From Corynebacterium matruchotii (GTDB lineage: Bacteria > Actinomycetota > Actinomycetes > Mycobacteriales > Mycobacteriaceae): a DNA stretch of 64,000 nucleotides. The notes beneath the pieces are model-generated. The model saw nothing but the letters and a program-made list of their open reading frames with translations. It was not told the DNA's origin and searched no databases. Shown here in pieces: positions 30,165 through 41,210 of this stretch (the first letter of the stretch is position 1; the number at the start of each line of letters is the position of its first letter). Both the position numbers and the translations under genes were made by a program. The stretch spans positions 2,418,001-2,482,000 of the forward strand of contig NZ_CP050134.2 of NCBI RefSeq assembly GCF_011612265.2, written 5' to 3'.

Positions 30165-31682
30165 ATGAAGTCACCCACCCCTTTTTCTGCAACATCCACA
30201 CCTATCGCCGGATTATATGTCCTGCATTTAGATGTGCGGCCGGATAATCGTGGCTGGTTTAAAGAAAATTGGCAGCGGGAAAAGATCGCAGCGATCCCGG
30301 AGCTCAGTCAGGCATGCCGGGAATTCCGCCCGGTGCAAAATAATATTTCTTTCAACGCCCAACCAGGGGTTACTCGGGGTTTGCATGCTGAACCGTGGAA
30401 CAAATTTGTCACCATTGCTCAGGGCGAGGTTTTTGGCGTGTGGTGTGATCTGCGTGCCGACTCCCCCACTTTCGGCAAGGTTTTCAGCACTAGAATCACT
30501 ACTGAGCAGGCAGTTTTCGTGCCGCGGGGGGTGGCAAATGGTTTTCAAGCATTAGAGCCATCCATCTACACGTATTTGGTGGATGCACACTGGTCGCCTC
30601 AAGCTCATTACAGTCACGTCAATTTAGCGGACCCCGCATTAGGTATTTGCTGGCCAATTCCGCTGGATAAGGCCGAAATTTCCGCCGCTGATCGCACTCA
30701 TCCGCTGCTTGCCGACGCCACCGCTGTGCCTCCCGGAAAGATTCTGATCACCGGGGCGGATGGTCAGGTGGGGCGGGCTTTGGCCACCCAGTTTCCCGAC
30801 GCAACATTGTGTAACCATTCGGATTTTGACCTCACCGCGGATTATCAAGCTCTTGAGGATGCAGTGAATTGGGATGAGTATGCAGTGATTATTAATGCGG
30901 CAGCCTACACCGCGGTGGACCATGCCGAGATGGATAGGGCCCGATGCTGGGCGGTGAACGCAGCAGGTCCGGCAAAACTGGCTCGGCTGGCAACAAATCA
31001 TGATCTTACCGTGGTGCATTTTTCTACCGATTATGTATTTTCCGGCGATGCACCTGGGGATCAGGATGAAACCACCCCGATTGCTCCCAGTAATTTCTAT
31101 GGGGCGAGCAAGGCTGCTGGGGATGCCGTGATCGCGTTGACCACGAAGCATTATATTGTGCGTACCAGTTGGGTTGTGGGGGATGGTAAGAATTTTGTGA
31201 CCACCATGGTGCGTCTTGCGCAGTCGGGAGCTCATCCAGCCGTGGTGAATGACCAGGTGGGACGATTAACGTTCAGCACTGATATTGCCCAGGCAACAGC
31301 GCATTTATTGGCCGGGGAGCATCCTTATGGGGTTTATGGTTTCAGTAACAGTGGCCAACCACAGTCGTGGGCGCAGATAGCTCGCCGGGTTTTCGAAATC
31401 GTCCAGGTTGATCCTAACCACGTGATGGAGTGCAGCACGGAAGAATACACCGCGCGGGTTTCCACCCAGGCTTCTACGGCATCGCCCACACCGACGGCGC
31501 CGGCCACAGCAGCAGTACCGACGCCGGTGCTGGCGGTGCGGCCGAAAAATTCGTGCCTGTCATTGGCGAAAATCGAAGCGACCGGGTTTATTCCACCGCT
31601 GTGGGAGGCTCGACTGGAAGAATATGTGAGGAATCTCGTGGCACCTGATCCATCATCGTTCAATAGTGAAGAGGCAGAGTGA
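30165..31682 (+). CDS. rmlCD: Fused dTDP-4-dehydrorhamnose 3,5-epimerase / reductase
   Basis: Two-domain protein of about 505 residues. Residues ~1-185 are an RmlC cupin epimerase ([37 protein letters not shown]); residues ~190-505 are RmlD ([42 protein letters not shown] with catalytic Tyr/Lys). The fusion is known in corynebacteria. Unusual is a Thr/Pro/Ala-rich insertion (about residues 430-460, reading [13 protein letters not shown]...) inside the RmlD C-terminal part. Start may be GTG 30153 or ATG 30165; GGAAAG is 2 or 14 nt away, both imperfect. Stop and rmlA start overlap in TGATG. Confidence 0.9.
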   Translation: MKSPTPFSATSTPIAGLYVLHLDVRPDNRGWFKENWQREKIAAIPELSQACREFRPVQNNISFNAQPGVTRGLHAEPWNKFVTIAQGEVFGVWCDLRADSPTFGKVFSTRITTEQAVFVPRGVANGFQALEPSIYTYLVDAHWSPQAHYSHVNLADPALGICWPIPLDKAEISAADRTHPLLADATAVPPGKILITGADGQVGRALATQFPDATLCNHSDFDLTADYQALEDAVNWDEYAVIINAAAYTAVDHAEMDRARCWAVNAAGPAKLARLATNHDLTVVHFSTDYVFSGDAPGDQDETTPIAPSNFYGASKAAGDAVIALTTKHYIVRTSWVVGDGKNFVTTMVRLAQSGAHPAVVNDQVGRLTFSTDIAQATAHLLAGEHPYGVYGFSNSGQPQSWAQIARRVFEIVQVDPNHVMECSTEEYTARVSTQASTASPTPTAPATAAVPTPVLAVRPKNSCLSLAKIEATGFIPPLWEARLEEYVRNLVAPDPSSFNSEEAE

Positions 31683-32539
31683 TGAAAGGCATTATTCTTG
31701 CCGGTGGTACCGGCACTCGCCTGTACCCAATAACCCAAGGGATTTCCAAGCAGCTCATGCCCATTTATGACAAGCCAATGATTTACTATCCCTTGTCGAC
31801 ACTCATTCAGGCTGGGATCAGCGACATTCTCGTCATCACCACCCCTGAAGACCAGGGTGCATTTCAGCGACTTTTAGGCGATGGCTCGCAGTTCGGCATT
31901 CGTTTGACGTATGCGGTACAGCAGCGACCGGAAGGGCTAGCGCAAGCTTTTATTATTGGGGCAGATTTCATTGGTGATAGCAGTGTGGCCTTGGCGTTGG
32001 GGGACAACATTTTCCATGGTTCCCAATTTTCGGCATCGTTAAGTCAATGCCGGGATCCACAGGGAGGCATCGTATTCGCCTATGAAGTGTCGGATCCTAG
32101 CCGTTATGGTGTTGTGGCGTTTGATGAGTCCGGTCAAGCATTATCTATTGTGGAAAAACCGCAACATCCGCAATCAAATTTTGCGGTGGTGGGATTATAT
32201 TTCTACGACAATTCGGTGATCGACATTGCCCACACCATTACCCCCTCCACGCGAGGTGAGTTAGAAATCACAAGCGTGAATGAAGCGTATTTACGGCAAG
32301 GAAAATTGCAGGTCCAAAAACTAGCACGGGGTGACGTGTGGTTGGATACCGGAACATTCGATTCCATGAGTGAGGCATCGTCTTATGTAGAAGTTTTGCA
32401 GAAACGCACGGGCATTATTATTGGTTCACCGGAAGCTGCCGCCTACCAATCTGGGTTTATTGATGCCGAACAGCTGCAAATTTTGGCTGCACGATTGGAC
32501 AAATCCGGGTACGGCAAGCTACTACGAAACATTTTATAA
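31682..32539 (+). CDS. rmlA: Glucose-1-phosphate thymidylyltransferase
   Basis: Makes dTDP-glucose from dTTP and glucose 1-phosphate, the first rhamnose step. 285 residues starting [16 protein letters not shown] (nucleotide loop), with [12 protein letters not shown] (about 24-35), [10 protein letters not shown] (metal-binding Asp) and the [19 protein letters not shown] region. Ends with KSGYGKLL, as usual for RmlA. Translationally coupled to rmlCD through a TGATG overlap. Confidence 0.95.
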   Translation: MKGIILAGGTGTRLYPITQGISKQLMPIYDKPMIYYPLSTLIQAGISDILVITTPEDQGAFQRLLGDGSQFGIRLTYAVQQRPEGLAQAFIIGADFIGDSSVALALGDNIFHGSQFSASLSQCRDPQGGIVFAYEVSDPSRYGVVAFDESGQALSIVEKPQHPQSNFAVVGLYFYDNSVIDIAHTITPSTRGELEITSVNEAYLRQGKLQVQKLARGDVWLDTGTFDSMSEASSYVEVLQKRTGIIIGSPEAAAYQSGFIDAEQLQILAARLDKSGYGKLLRNIL

Positions 32540-32569
32540 AGATGTTCAATATGAAAGGCTAGTGCTTTT

Positions 32570-33445
32570 ATGCCCACGTCCGTGCCCCCTGAATCCGCCA
32601 CCCCCATGCCGGGAGCATCAACACCTACAGTGAGCGTGTTGATGAGCGTATACCGCAACACTCGTGCCGACGAGTTGACCGCCGCATTGGATTCCTTGCT
32701 TCAGCAAACCCGCCGCGCCGATGAGATTCTTATCGTGGAGGACGGCCCACTCACGCCAGAATTATACGAGGTGCTAGAACAGCATTGCCGCGAGCATCCT
32801 ACCAGCAAACGGCTACCGCTACCGGTGAATCAGGGGCTGGGCCCAGCATTGCAGGCTGGGTTAGAAACCATTGAAACGGATTTCGTGGCCCGACTAGATT
32901 CGGATGATATTGCCGCACCGGAACGATTTGCTCGCCAGTTGGCGTGCTTTACCACAGGCCAGAATCTTGATGTGGTGGGCTCTGCGGTATCGGAGTTTTA
33001 CCATCATCCGGGAGACACCAATAATGTGCGTGCGTTACCGGAAACCCACGAAGCGATTCAGCGTTACGCCAAGATTAATAATCCGATAAACCACCCCAGT
33101 GTGATGATGCGGGTTTCGGCTGTGAAGGCCGTGGGTGGGTACCAAAATGTGCATTTCATGGAGGATTATGATTTGTTTGCCCGACTGTTAGCCCATGATT
33201 ACCGGTTTTATAACATCCCGGAGCCGTTAACATTTTTCCGGGTATCAGACGACCAGTTCCGGCGGCGAACCAGTGCTGGTATGTGGGCGGCAGAGCGGCA
33301 GTTGCAGCGTAATTTAGTTACCTATGGCCTGGTTTCTTACCCCCGTTCGGTTGGGAATTTTATCATTCGTATGTCCTATCGAAAAATACCCCATGGGCTT
33401 CTTAAACGTGTTTATTCACTGCTGTTTCACCGTTCTTCGCAGTAA
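32570..33445 (+). CDS. Family 2 glycosyltransferase (probable rhamnosyl or similar)
   Basis: 291 residues with a GT-A fold: VSVLMSVYRN (about 22-31), VEDGPLT, NQGLGPALQAG and the metal motif LDSDD (about 108-112), followed by GGYQ and MEDYDLFARL (catalytic Asp region). It has no membrane anchor. Being 30 bp after rmlA, it is probably co-transcribed and may transfer rhamnose in envelope polysaccharide assembly; the sugar is inference. A ~17-residue Pro/Ser/Thr-rich N-terminus precedes the domain. Confidence 0.88.
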   Translation: MPTSVPPESATPMPGASTPTVSVLMSVYRNTRADELTAALDSLLQQTRRADEILIVEDGPLTPELYEVLEQHCREHPTSKRLPLPVNQGLGPALQAGLETIETDFVARLDSDDIAAPERFARQLACFTTGQNLDVVGSAVSEFYHHPGDTNNVRALPETHEAIQRYAKINNPINHPSVMMRVSAVKAVGGYQNVHFMEDYDLFARLLAHDYRFYNIPEPLTFFRVSDDQFRRRTSAGMWAAERQLQRNLVTYGLVSYPRSVGNFIIRMSYRKIPHGLLKRVYSLLFHRSSQ

Positions 33446-33480
33446 GCCAGCCGCTACCCCCGCGGTACGATGAGTCCATT

Positions 33481-34212
33481 ATGACAATGCGATACCAATT
33501 GAACAGTAATAATTCAGCTGATTTTTCTGATACTTGGCTGATAATTCCGTGTTATAACGAGGGCCAGGTCATTCAAGGTGTCATTGAAAATGCTCGGGCT
33601 GTCTTCCCTAACATTGTTGCAGTGAATGACGGTTCACACGATGATTCGGCTTACCGCATTCATGCGGGTGGGGCGCATTTGGTAAACCACCCGGTGAATT
33701 TAGGTCAAGGGGCAAGTATTCAAACCGGGGTGGAATATGCCCGCCAACAGCCGGGGGCACGGTATTTCGTGACGTTTGATGCGGACGGCCAACACCAGGT
33801 GAAAGACGTGATACGGATGGTGCAACGGTTACGCACCGAACCGCTGGACATTATCGTGGGAACCCGGTTTGGACGCCCCAAATCTGACCACGATCAGGTT
33901 CCGTGGATTAAACGCCTAGTGCTGCAAACCGTGGTGTTATTATCACGGAAAACCCGCAAGTTAGGGTTGACAGATGCTCATAATGGGCTACGGGCTTTCA
34001 ATAGACGAGTGGCTGATGAGTTGAATATTCGGATGAACGGGATGTCGCACGCATCAGAAATCGTGTCACAGATCGTGGACAACCAGTGGCGGGTGTCGGA
34101 GGAACCGGTGGATATTTTGTACACCGAATACTCGATGAGCAAGGGCCAATCATTGATTAACGGGGTCAACATTCTAGCTGACGGGCTGTTGGTAAAGGAA
34201 AATTTGATATGA
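33481..34212 (+). CDS. Family 2 glycosyltransferase (dolichyl-phosphate-sugar synthase-like)
   Basis: 243 residues with WLIIPCYNEGQVI (about 19-31), VNDGSHDDS, NLGQGASIQTG, DADGQH (metal motif, about 97-102) and a LGLTDAHNGLRAFNR region typical of polyprenyl-phosphate sugar transferases. The 3' end overlaps the following DUF2304 gene in ATGA, a pairing common in actinobacteria and firmicutes. The partner membrane protein suggests it works at the membrane on polyprenyl phosphate. Confidence 0.88.
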   Translation: MTMRYQLNSNNSADFSDTWLIIPCYNEGQVIQGVIENARAVFPNIVAVNDGSHDDSAYRIHAGGAHLVNHPVNLGQGASIQTGVEYARQQPGARYFVTFDADGQHQVKDVIRMVQRLRTEPLDIIVGTRFGRPKSDHDQVPWIKRLVLQTVVLLSRKTRKLGLTDAHNGLRAFNRRVADELNIRMNGMSHASEIVSQIVDNQWRVSEEPVDILYTEYSMSKGQSLINGVNILADGLLVKENLI

Positions 34213-34562
34213 CAACTATAGTTCAGGCATTATTGCTGGCCACCACGATTTTATTGGTGCTATATTTCCTCACGAACCGTCGTAAAGCGCGGGCAAAAGC
34301 CGGGGTGAAACTAGGGTTCGTGCTGCTGGTGTTATTGGCGATTTGGGCGGTGTTACGGCCAGACGATGTGACGGTTGTGGCGCAGGCTGTGGGGGTCGCC
34401 CGGGGCACGGATTTAATGCTCTATGTGCTCATCATGGCGTTTGGGTTTACCACATTGTCAACGTGGATTCGGTTCCGGGAGCAAGAACTACGATACGCAC
34501 AGCTAGCCCGGGCGATAGCACTACAAAATGCGGTACGGCCGGAGGAAGAGTTTCTCACATAG
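34209..34562 (+). CDS. DUF2304 membrane protein, partner of the glycosyltransferase
   Basis: 117 residues with three hydrophobic segments (about 4-20, 33-48 and 68-85), and the motif STWIRFREQELRYAQLAR at about 87-104 typical of DUF2304. It overlaps the preceding GT2 gene by 4 bp. Members of this family accompany GT2 enzymes that build lipid-linked sugars; a scaffold or flippase-like role has been suggested but is not proven. Confidence 0.85.
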   Translation: MTTIVQALLLATTILLVLYFLTNRRKARAKAGVKLGFVLLVLLAIWAVLRPDDVTVVAQAVGVARGTDLMLYVLIMAFGFTTLSTWIRFREQELRYAQLARAIALQNAVRPEEEFLT

Positions 34563-34613
34563 GTCACCAGACCATTAAACTAATGCCAGTTTTGGCTGAT
34601 CTAAGGAGTATGC

Positions 34614-35477
34614 ATGGCACAAAAACTCTTGCGGCTCACCCCTCCGAAGGTGGTGCGCCTTGTCATTATATTCGCCATCATCGTGGCTGGTATTTTTGTG
34701 ATCGGATATTATGCGGGGTATTATAAAGTCTCCACCGCGCAACACAACCAGGCGGATTTACGCACCACAGCAACCTCCGAAGCCGCAAAACGGAAAGATT
34801 TCGCACCGGCAGGCACCGGCAGTGTGAAACCAGTATCGGACCCGGCACAGTTGGATGCGTTCATTGTGGGCCCCGGCGGGGACATCAAATCAGAGAATGA
34901 CGTACTCAATGTTCATCGGCGCAACGCAAAAGACCCATTCGCGGTGGGGGCGGTTGATGCACCAGTCGTCATTTCCGAGTTTTCCGATTTTGAATGCCCA
35001 TTTTGCGCCCTATACGTCAATGGTGCGCGAAAACAGATTTTATCGGAATATGTGGATCAAGGACTGGTGCGGTTAGAGTGGAACGATTTTCCCATCAACG
35101 GTCCCAACGCGGTTGCCGCGGCAAAGGCTGGACGAGCAGCGGCAGCCCAGGGCAAATTCCACGAGTTCCACGATGCGTTATACCAAGCCTCTGCGGGGGT
35201 GAAGGGGCATCCAGAAAATAAGACCGCCGATTTTGTGCGATTCGCCAAAGAAGCCGGGGTTCCAGACCTGGCAAAATTCGAAGAACAAGCCACCGACAGC
35301 ACATACGACGAAGTAATTAAGAAAGCGCAAGGGTATGGGTCATCGTTAGGCATCGATGGGGTGCCCGCAGCATTGGTGGGAACCCAGTTTGTGAGCGGAG
35401 CCCAGCCCATCGAGGTATTCCGGCAAGTCATCGAAACGGAACTGGTCAAGGCAAAGGCCAAGACAAAGAGTGCCTAG
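34614..35477 (+). CDS. DsbA-like membrane-anchored thiol-disulfide oxidoreductase
   Basis: 287 residues: one N-terminal membrane helix (about 13-35), a ~70-residue linker and an extracytoplasmic thioredoxin fold with CPFC at 128-131 inserted by the helical domain, and cis-Pro in GIDGVPAALVG near 250. It probably makes or isomerises disulfides in exported proteins. Corynebacteria also have MdbA; whether this is that protein or a paralogue cannot be settled. A textbook ribosome site (TAAGGAG, 5-nt spacer) precedes the ATG. Confidence 0.88.
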   Translation: MAQKLLRLTPPKVVRLVIIFAIIVAGIFVIGYYAGYYKVSTAQHNQADLRTTATSEAAKRKDFAPAGTGSVKPVSDPAQLDAFIVGPGGDIKSENDVLNVHRRNAKDPFAVGAVDAPVVISEFSDFECPFCALYVNGARKQILSEYVDQGLVRLEWNDFPINGPNAVAAAKAGRAAAAQGKFHEFHDALYQASAGVKGHPENKTADFVRFAKEAGVPDLAKFEEQATDSTYDEVIKKAQGYGSSLGIDGVPAALVGTQFVSGAQPIEVFRQVIETELVKAKAKTKSA

Positions 35478-35850
35478 TCACGCATAGCTGTCGTGGGCTG
35501 CTACTCCAAGGCAGCCATGGATGGTTACTAGAAAAACATGATCATTCACCGGCATAAATGGCGTACGCCGCTAATAAAACACCATGCCTTTTCGGGGGTA
35601 ATTCTCATGGCTGTAATAGGTATCTTCTGATAGTAAATTCCCAGGAAATGCTATGGTTAGGCCGCTGCGCACCGATCAGCATAATAGGATGCTGGAGGTA
35701 GCAGCGTAACCTTGTCACAGCAGACGTCGATAAGTAAACAAAAGATACTTTTGATGACGGTTAATTTCTACCCATGGTTAGCTTCTTCACCGTTGTGATC
35801 AGTGTCAATCCCTCATTGGCCTTGAACTATATTACGGAGATACGCCGCTT
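35478..35850. other. Intergenic region upstream of the second acyl-CoA ligase
   Basis: 373 bp without a gene. A weak 6-bp hairpin (GGCTGC 35496-35501 / GCAGCC 35511-35516) follows the DsbA-like gene. A TATATT box at 35828-35833 could be the -10 of the ligase promoter, with no convincing -35. No repeats of note. Confidence 0.45.
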
Positions 35851-37497
35851 ATGAATAAACTTGCTTTTACCAAATTTGCCCGCACCATGGTACAGCTCAA
35901 GGATTTAGTGCCAGCGTTGTTGAAGTCTGGGGTCATTTCCACCGAAGGCGGATTAAAAGCAATGCTGGCAACGCCACTGGTGCTTGCACGGTATCGGTTC
36001 ACCACGGCACGAGAGGTAGAACAAGGCGCCATTGCTTGTCCACACCGCACTGCGCTTATCGACGACTCCGGGTCACTGACGTACTCCCAATTGCGGGCTA
36101 ACGCCCGAATATTTGCCGCCTACCTGCGGGACACCATGAACGGCAATATCCACATGGGGGTAATGGCACGCAATGGTCGAGGAATTATTTATCCCATGGC
36201 GGCCAAAGGGTTCGCTGGGGCAACCATATATTTGCAAAATATTGGCTCGTCAAAGGAACAATTGACCAATTGTCTGAAACGGGACGGCGTCAACATTCTA
36301 GTCATTGATGAGGAGTTCATCAACCGGTTTGATGCCGACGCAATGGATATTCCGGTGATTATTGCGCATCGGGATTCGAACCGGGATTACGGCTACCCGG
36401 ACTTAGAATCAATCATCGCAACCTATATTCCGCAGCAACGCCTACCGTTCTTCCCGAAACACGGCCCGATTGTAGTCATGAGCTCGGGGACCACGGGCAC
36501 GCCAAAGGGGGTTGTGCGGGTAGAACCGGTGGCGCCGACGGTGTTGGCGGGAATCCTGACAAAGGTACCGTGGCGCGCCGGGATGCGGGTACAGATCACC
36601 GCATCAATGTTCCATGCGTGGGGGTGGGCGGTGTTCAACATTGCGCTAGGGATGCGGGGCACCATTGTGACGCACCGAATTTTCGACCCGGAACGGGTAT
36701 TCCGGGATATTGATGAGGGCAAATTGGATGGCATGTTATCGTCACCGATTTTCCTGAAGGATTTGGTGAATCTGCCGGATAACGACCGGTATGATTGCTC
36801 CAGTTTGAAGTTTATTTTCTCTTCCGGCAATGCACTATCACCCTGGCTTGTGGAAAAAATGCATGACCGGTTTGGGAAGAATTTGTGTAACCTCTATGGG
36901 TCGACGGAAATTTCGGCGGTGGCGGTGGCCTCTATGGAGGAGATTGCGCAGCACCCAACCACGTCGGGGCCGATCTGCACTGGCACGGATTTCATCATTT
37001 TGGATGAGAATGATCGCCCCTGCCCGACGGGCACCCCGGGGCGGATTTTCTGCTACAACACGGTAACGCTGCGTGGCTATACCGACCCGAATATTCCCAT
37101 GACCCAATATGGGCATTTAATCCAGATCGGCGACCGGGGTTATTTGGACGAGAACGGGTTCTTGTTTGTGTTGGGCCGCGCGGACGACATGATCATTGTG
37201 GGTGGGGAGAACGTGTATCCCCGCAGCGTGGAGGAAGTTTTGGAGGAGATGCCGGGCATTGCGGACATGTATGCCGGCGGCGTCGAGGATGAGGAAACTT
37301 TCAAACGCATCGCGGTGTGGGTGGTACGATCCGATGATTATGCAGGGCAGAACCTCACCACGGAGGCGATCCAAAACTGGGTGTTAGACCGACTAGCAGC
37401 CCATTCGGTGCCCCGGGACGTGCATTTTGTGGATTCCCTTCCCCGCACCGCCACGGGCAAGGTCATGCCGCGGCAACTGGTTCCACCGCAACACTAA
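35851..37497 (+). CDS. AMP-binding acyl-CoA / fatty acid ligase
   Basis: 548-residue ANL-superfamily enzyme. Motifs: VVMSSGTTGTPKG (P-loop, near residue 208), SMFHAWGWAVFN, NLYGSTEIS, IQIGDRGYLDENG and GRADDMIIVGGENVYPRSVEEVL, then the catalytic Lys region TATGKVMPRQL near the C-terminus. It has no transmembrane segment. ACGGAG is 11 nt before the ATG. Substrate not visible. Resembles mycobacterial FadD2/FadD12-like ligases from memory; a role in lipid turnover or envelope lipid synthesis is plausible. Confidence 0.88.
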   Translation: MNKLAFTKFARTMVQLKDLVPALLKSGVISTEGGLKAMLATPLVLARYRFTTAREVEQGAIACPHRTALIDDSGSLTYSQLRANARIFAAYLRDTMNGNIHMGVMARNGRGIIYPMAAKGFAGATIYLQNIGSSKEQLTNCLKRDGVNILVIDEEFINRFDADAMDIPVIIAHRDSNRDYGYPDLESIIATYIPQQRLPFFPKHGPIVVMSSGTTGTPKGVVRVEPVAPTVLAGILTKVPWRAGMRVQITASMFHAWGWAVFNIALGMRGTIVTHRIFDPERVFRDIDEGKLDGMLSSPIFLKDLVNLPDNDRYDCSSLKFIFSSGNALSPWLVEKMHDRFGKNLCNLYGSTEISAVAVASMEEIAQHPTTSGPICTGTDFIILDENDRPCPTGTPGRIFCYNTVTLRGYTDPNIPMTQYGHLIQIGDRGYLDENGFLFVLGRADDMIIVGGENVYPRSVEEVLEEMPGIADMYAGGVEDEETFKRIAVWVVRSDDYAGQNLTTEAIQNWVLDRLAAHSVPRDVHFVDSLPRTATGKVMPRQLVPPQH

Positions 37498-37567
37498 GGT
37501 TAACGCCGACGAAAGTTCATACGGGATTATGTGGGGGTTGTCCGGCTAGGTAGGCCCGTCCGTACTC

Positions 37568-38539
<972 letters not shown>

Positions 38540-38595
38540 TTAGACTGCTTTCCAAATGTTTTGCACATAGTAAAGAAAGGTTTTAGGGGCAAGCC

Positions 38596-39447
38596 ATGAA
38601 ATTACGGTATTGGACGGTACGCGCGGTCCCCAGCGCTAATAGCATCACCACCATTGGCATTGGTGTCATTGTCGAAGACATGGCCACTGGGGAGATCGCC
38701 GCAAGGTTTAAAAAGGATTCCTCCCAATTGGCGTACATGGAGTCACAACAATCCATCATGCGGCTCGCCGATGAACTAGAACAACATGTGGTGCATCTCG
38801 CTTGCCAACATCACAGACACAGTATTGGTCATGAATTAAGCGTCAATGGTTACCTCGCATCATTGATGGACTACTGGAATAATATGCTCATCATTGACGA
38901 GCCAAAACAGGTGGATTCGACCTCGATCGAGCAGGCAACCCAGCTATTATTCGTCACACTCATTGGCGACGAACACTATTTGGAGCATTCCCAATTAGAA
39001 ATCCAGGCCCGGGACATGGTGAAGGCAACATATCGGCGCCATAAGCAGCTAGAAAAGAACATGTATCTGCCCGCATCGGTCGATGTTGACGGGTTTGAGA
39101 TACCACTGAATTTGGTGATTATAAAAAACGCAAACGTTTTCGAGCTTAATAGTGTGTTTTCGTTTGAGAGCCTACACCCGCAAGAAACCATATCCATGGT
39201 GGAGGCATGGACACTCAAGATCGATAAGCTACGCACAAAAGGCGGCCGGCTGCATACCGATAATCATGTGATTAGCCTGGCAAAAGACACCGACATTACC
39301 GCGGTATATTGGCCACCGAAAACCCCACGGCAACATGAGGTGTTTGACTCGGTGACGGTGCCGTGGGCAGGCTTGGGGATTACGGATATACCGCTAGCCG
39401 AAACCGACGAGCACGCCGGGGAGCTTGCAAAACGATTGGATCAATAA
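38596..39447 (+). CDS. Unknown soluble protein
   Basis: 283 residues with no membrane segment or signal. The start, LRYWTVRAVPSANSITTIGIGVIVEDM, loosely resembles the opening of DUF3037-type phage-associated proteins, but the match is weak. The middle is helical and rich in His and Gln; the C-terminus has TPRQHEVFDSVTVP. An AAGGTTTT stretch precedes the ATG. The next gene lies 130 bp downstream. No function proposed. Confidence 0.6.
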   Translation: MKLRYWTVRAVPSANSITTIGIGVIVEDMATGEIAARFKKDSSQLAYMESQQSIMRLADELEQHVVHLACQHHRHSIGHELSVNGYLASLMDYWNNMLIIDEPKQVDSTSIEQATQLLFVTLIGDEHYLEHSQLEIQARDMVKATYRRHKQLEKNMYLPASVDVDGFEIPLNLVIIKNANVFELNSVFSFESLHPQETISMVEAWTLKIDKLRTKGGRLHTDNHVISLAKDTDITAVYWPPKTPRQHEVFDSVTVPWAGLGITDIPLAETDEHAGELAKRLDQ

Positions 39448-39577
39448 CACCACCCCACATGCCCGACCCATAAGGGGGTATTTAAGCAATTTTTCCACCA
39501 CACCCATATAGAAACCGCTCATGGCTGGATAAAATTTCTCTTAAACATTATTTACATAAATTTTAAAGGATTCGGTC

Positions 39578-41182
39578 ATGCCCCCAAGCGGTTATGATGC
39601 ACGCCCCACGACCGACTGGTACGGCCAAAGAGTTGTGTCGACTGCGGACCACGCCATCGTGTTGCGGGAAATTGTGGCGCATGTGCCACGAAGCGGCAAT
39701 TTTAGGCTTTTCGACGCCACCCTCGTGCTGGAGATCGACAACCCGCAGGCCTCATCAGGCTATGCGGTATCAGTTCGATGGCAAAGCCAGGTTCTTGGCT
39801 ATCTTCCCGATTCCGACATTGAACCTTATTTCCCCGAACTGGCCCGGCTCGCTGCCAGCGGAGTTGACGCCGTCGTCAAGGCGCGATTGTGGACGAACAT
39901 GGACGACCCAAGCCACACGCCGGGCTCTGAGGAGTTCACGGTCACGGTTGGGGTGCAACCGGCGGGCGAAATCGTACCGTTGAATGATCCGCCACTGGCA
40001 CAGTGGGTGCTGATTCCTCGTGGTACGGCCATTACCGCAATCACTGATCGGCAGATTTTCAAGGTGGCAAAAAACCGGGATAGCGGGCATTATCTTGTTA
40101 CCCTCCACCTTATTACTGGCGGCATTGAAATCCGGCTTGATGATAAATACATTGGCACCTTGCCGGCTTCTACGAGCGAGAACATGCGCGCACTCGTGGA
40201 ATCTTACGACAAGCAAGGCCTTGTTGTCGCATGTCACGCCACCATTGATGTTCCAGATGTGCTGGTGGATGTCAATCCAACCTATAAGGAAACGGGGAAA
40301 CCGTTAGTGTCACCGCTTCCCGCCTTGGCGCCTTATCGAAAACATCCCCGTGACTATCACATACCTGGGCGGTATCAGAAATCACGCCGCCCCTCCCCTG
40401 CTGCGCCACCTCAGACAGCGGCGCAACCTACACGTGTATCTCAACTCCAGCAGCCCCAGCCTCAGGTCCAAGCGGCTTCCGCGTCGGCAAATGCAGCACC
40501 GCCGCGTAATACGAGTCGCCAGGATTTCGCGGCATCGGCCCCAAGCCCACAATCAGCTCAGTTCTCACCCGCTCCACCAACCTCGCAGTATCGGGGTACT
40601 GCCGCGGCCGGCACGGCACCGGCTTCCCGCACGAAGCACCGGCTCATACCACTAATAGTGATAACTGGTGTTCTTTTCTTTCTTATTATTGTGCCGGTGT
40701 TTATCTCCTGCGTTTCGCAGCTCACGGATTCCGCAAGCTCTACACATTCCACAACCGGAAGCAGCTCAACAAGCGCAACGTATTCGGATGAATCCAGTGT
40801 GAGCGAATCGACCAGTTCCGCCAGCGAAGATTATGCGTCCGAGTCTGCCGAGCCAGATATTTCCGATTCGGATTTAACGGAAGACACAAGAAACATGACC
40901 GGCACGACGGGAATGAACGAGAAAATCAGGGGGTGGAGTGTATTTCAGGCTCGTGAGCTGTGCCATAGGAGGGTTGCCCAGCAGTTACGGTCCCCCCAAT
41001 CGGCAACGTTTGAGTCGGAATCCGAGTTTGCGGCACGGCCGAATGCAAACCCACCCGGGTGGGTGCTTGCCGGGTATGTGGATTTGCCGCAACGTTCCGG
41101 GATAGTGCGGTTGACATGGGCGTGCGCGGTAGTGCCAGTAAGTTCGGATAGCGCACAGTCCCGGGCAATCCTCGTCAGGTAA
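39578..41182 (+). CDS. Unknown protein with central membrane helix and Ser-rich outer region
   Basis: 534 residues. Residues ~1-235 form a beta-rich cytoplasmic domain with VRWQSQVLGYLPDSD and IRLDDKYIGTLPAS, two copies of a HIRAN-like or short beta motif. Residues ~265-345 are Pro/Gln/Ala/Ser-rich. One hydrophobic helix follows (about 350-372, LIPLIVITGVLFFLIIVPVF), then a Ser/Thr-rich stretch (SSTHSTTGSSSTSA...) and a folded C-terminal ~95 residues with two Cys. Topology is probably one membrane pass with the last domain outside. AAAGGA precedes the ATG. The repeated first half suggests internal duplication. Not recognised by name. Confidence 0.6.
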   Translation: MPPSGYDARPTTDWYGQRVVSTADHAIVLREIVAHVPRSGNFRLFDATLVLEIDNPQASSGYAVSVRWQSQVLGYLPDSDIEPYFPELARLAASGVDAVVKARLWTNMDDPSHTPGSEEFTVTVGVQPAGEIVPLNDPPLAQWVLIPRGTAITAITDRQIFKVAKNRDSGHYLVTLHLITGGIEIRLDDKYIGTLPASTSENMRALVESYDKQGLVVACHATIDVPDVLVDVNPTYKETGKPLVSPLPALAPYRKHPRDYHIPGRYQKSRRPSPAAPPQTAAQPTRVSQLQQPQPQVQAASASANAAPPRNTSRQDFAASAPSPQSAQFSPAPPTSQYRGTAAAGTAPASRTKHRLIPLIVITGVLFFLIIVPVFISCVSQLTDSASSTHSTTGSSSTSATYSDESSVSESTSSASEDYASESAEPDISDSDLTEDTRNMTGTTGMNEKIRGWSVFQARELCHRRVAQQLRSPQSATFESESEFAARPNANPPGWVLAGYVDLPQRSGIVRLTWACAVVPVSSDSAQSRAILVR

Positions 41183-41210
41183 TTTTCAAGCAAAGAAGCA
41201 GGTGATATTC

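Noticed and set aside
35496..35516. Hairpin after the DsbA-like gene
   Set aside because: Stem is only 6 bp with no T run; too weak to list as a terminator.
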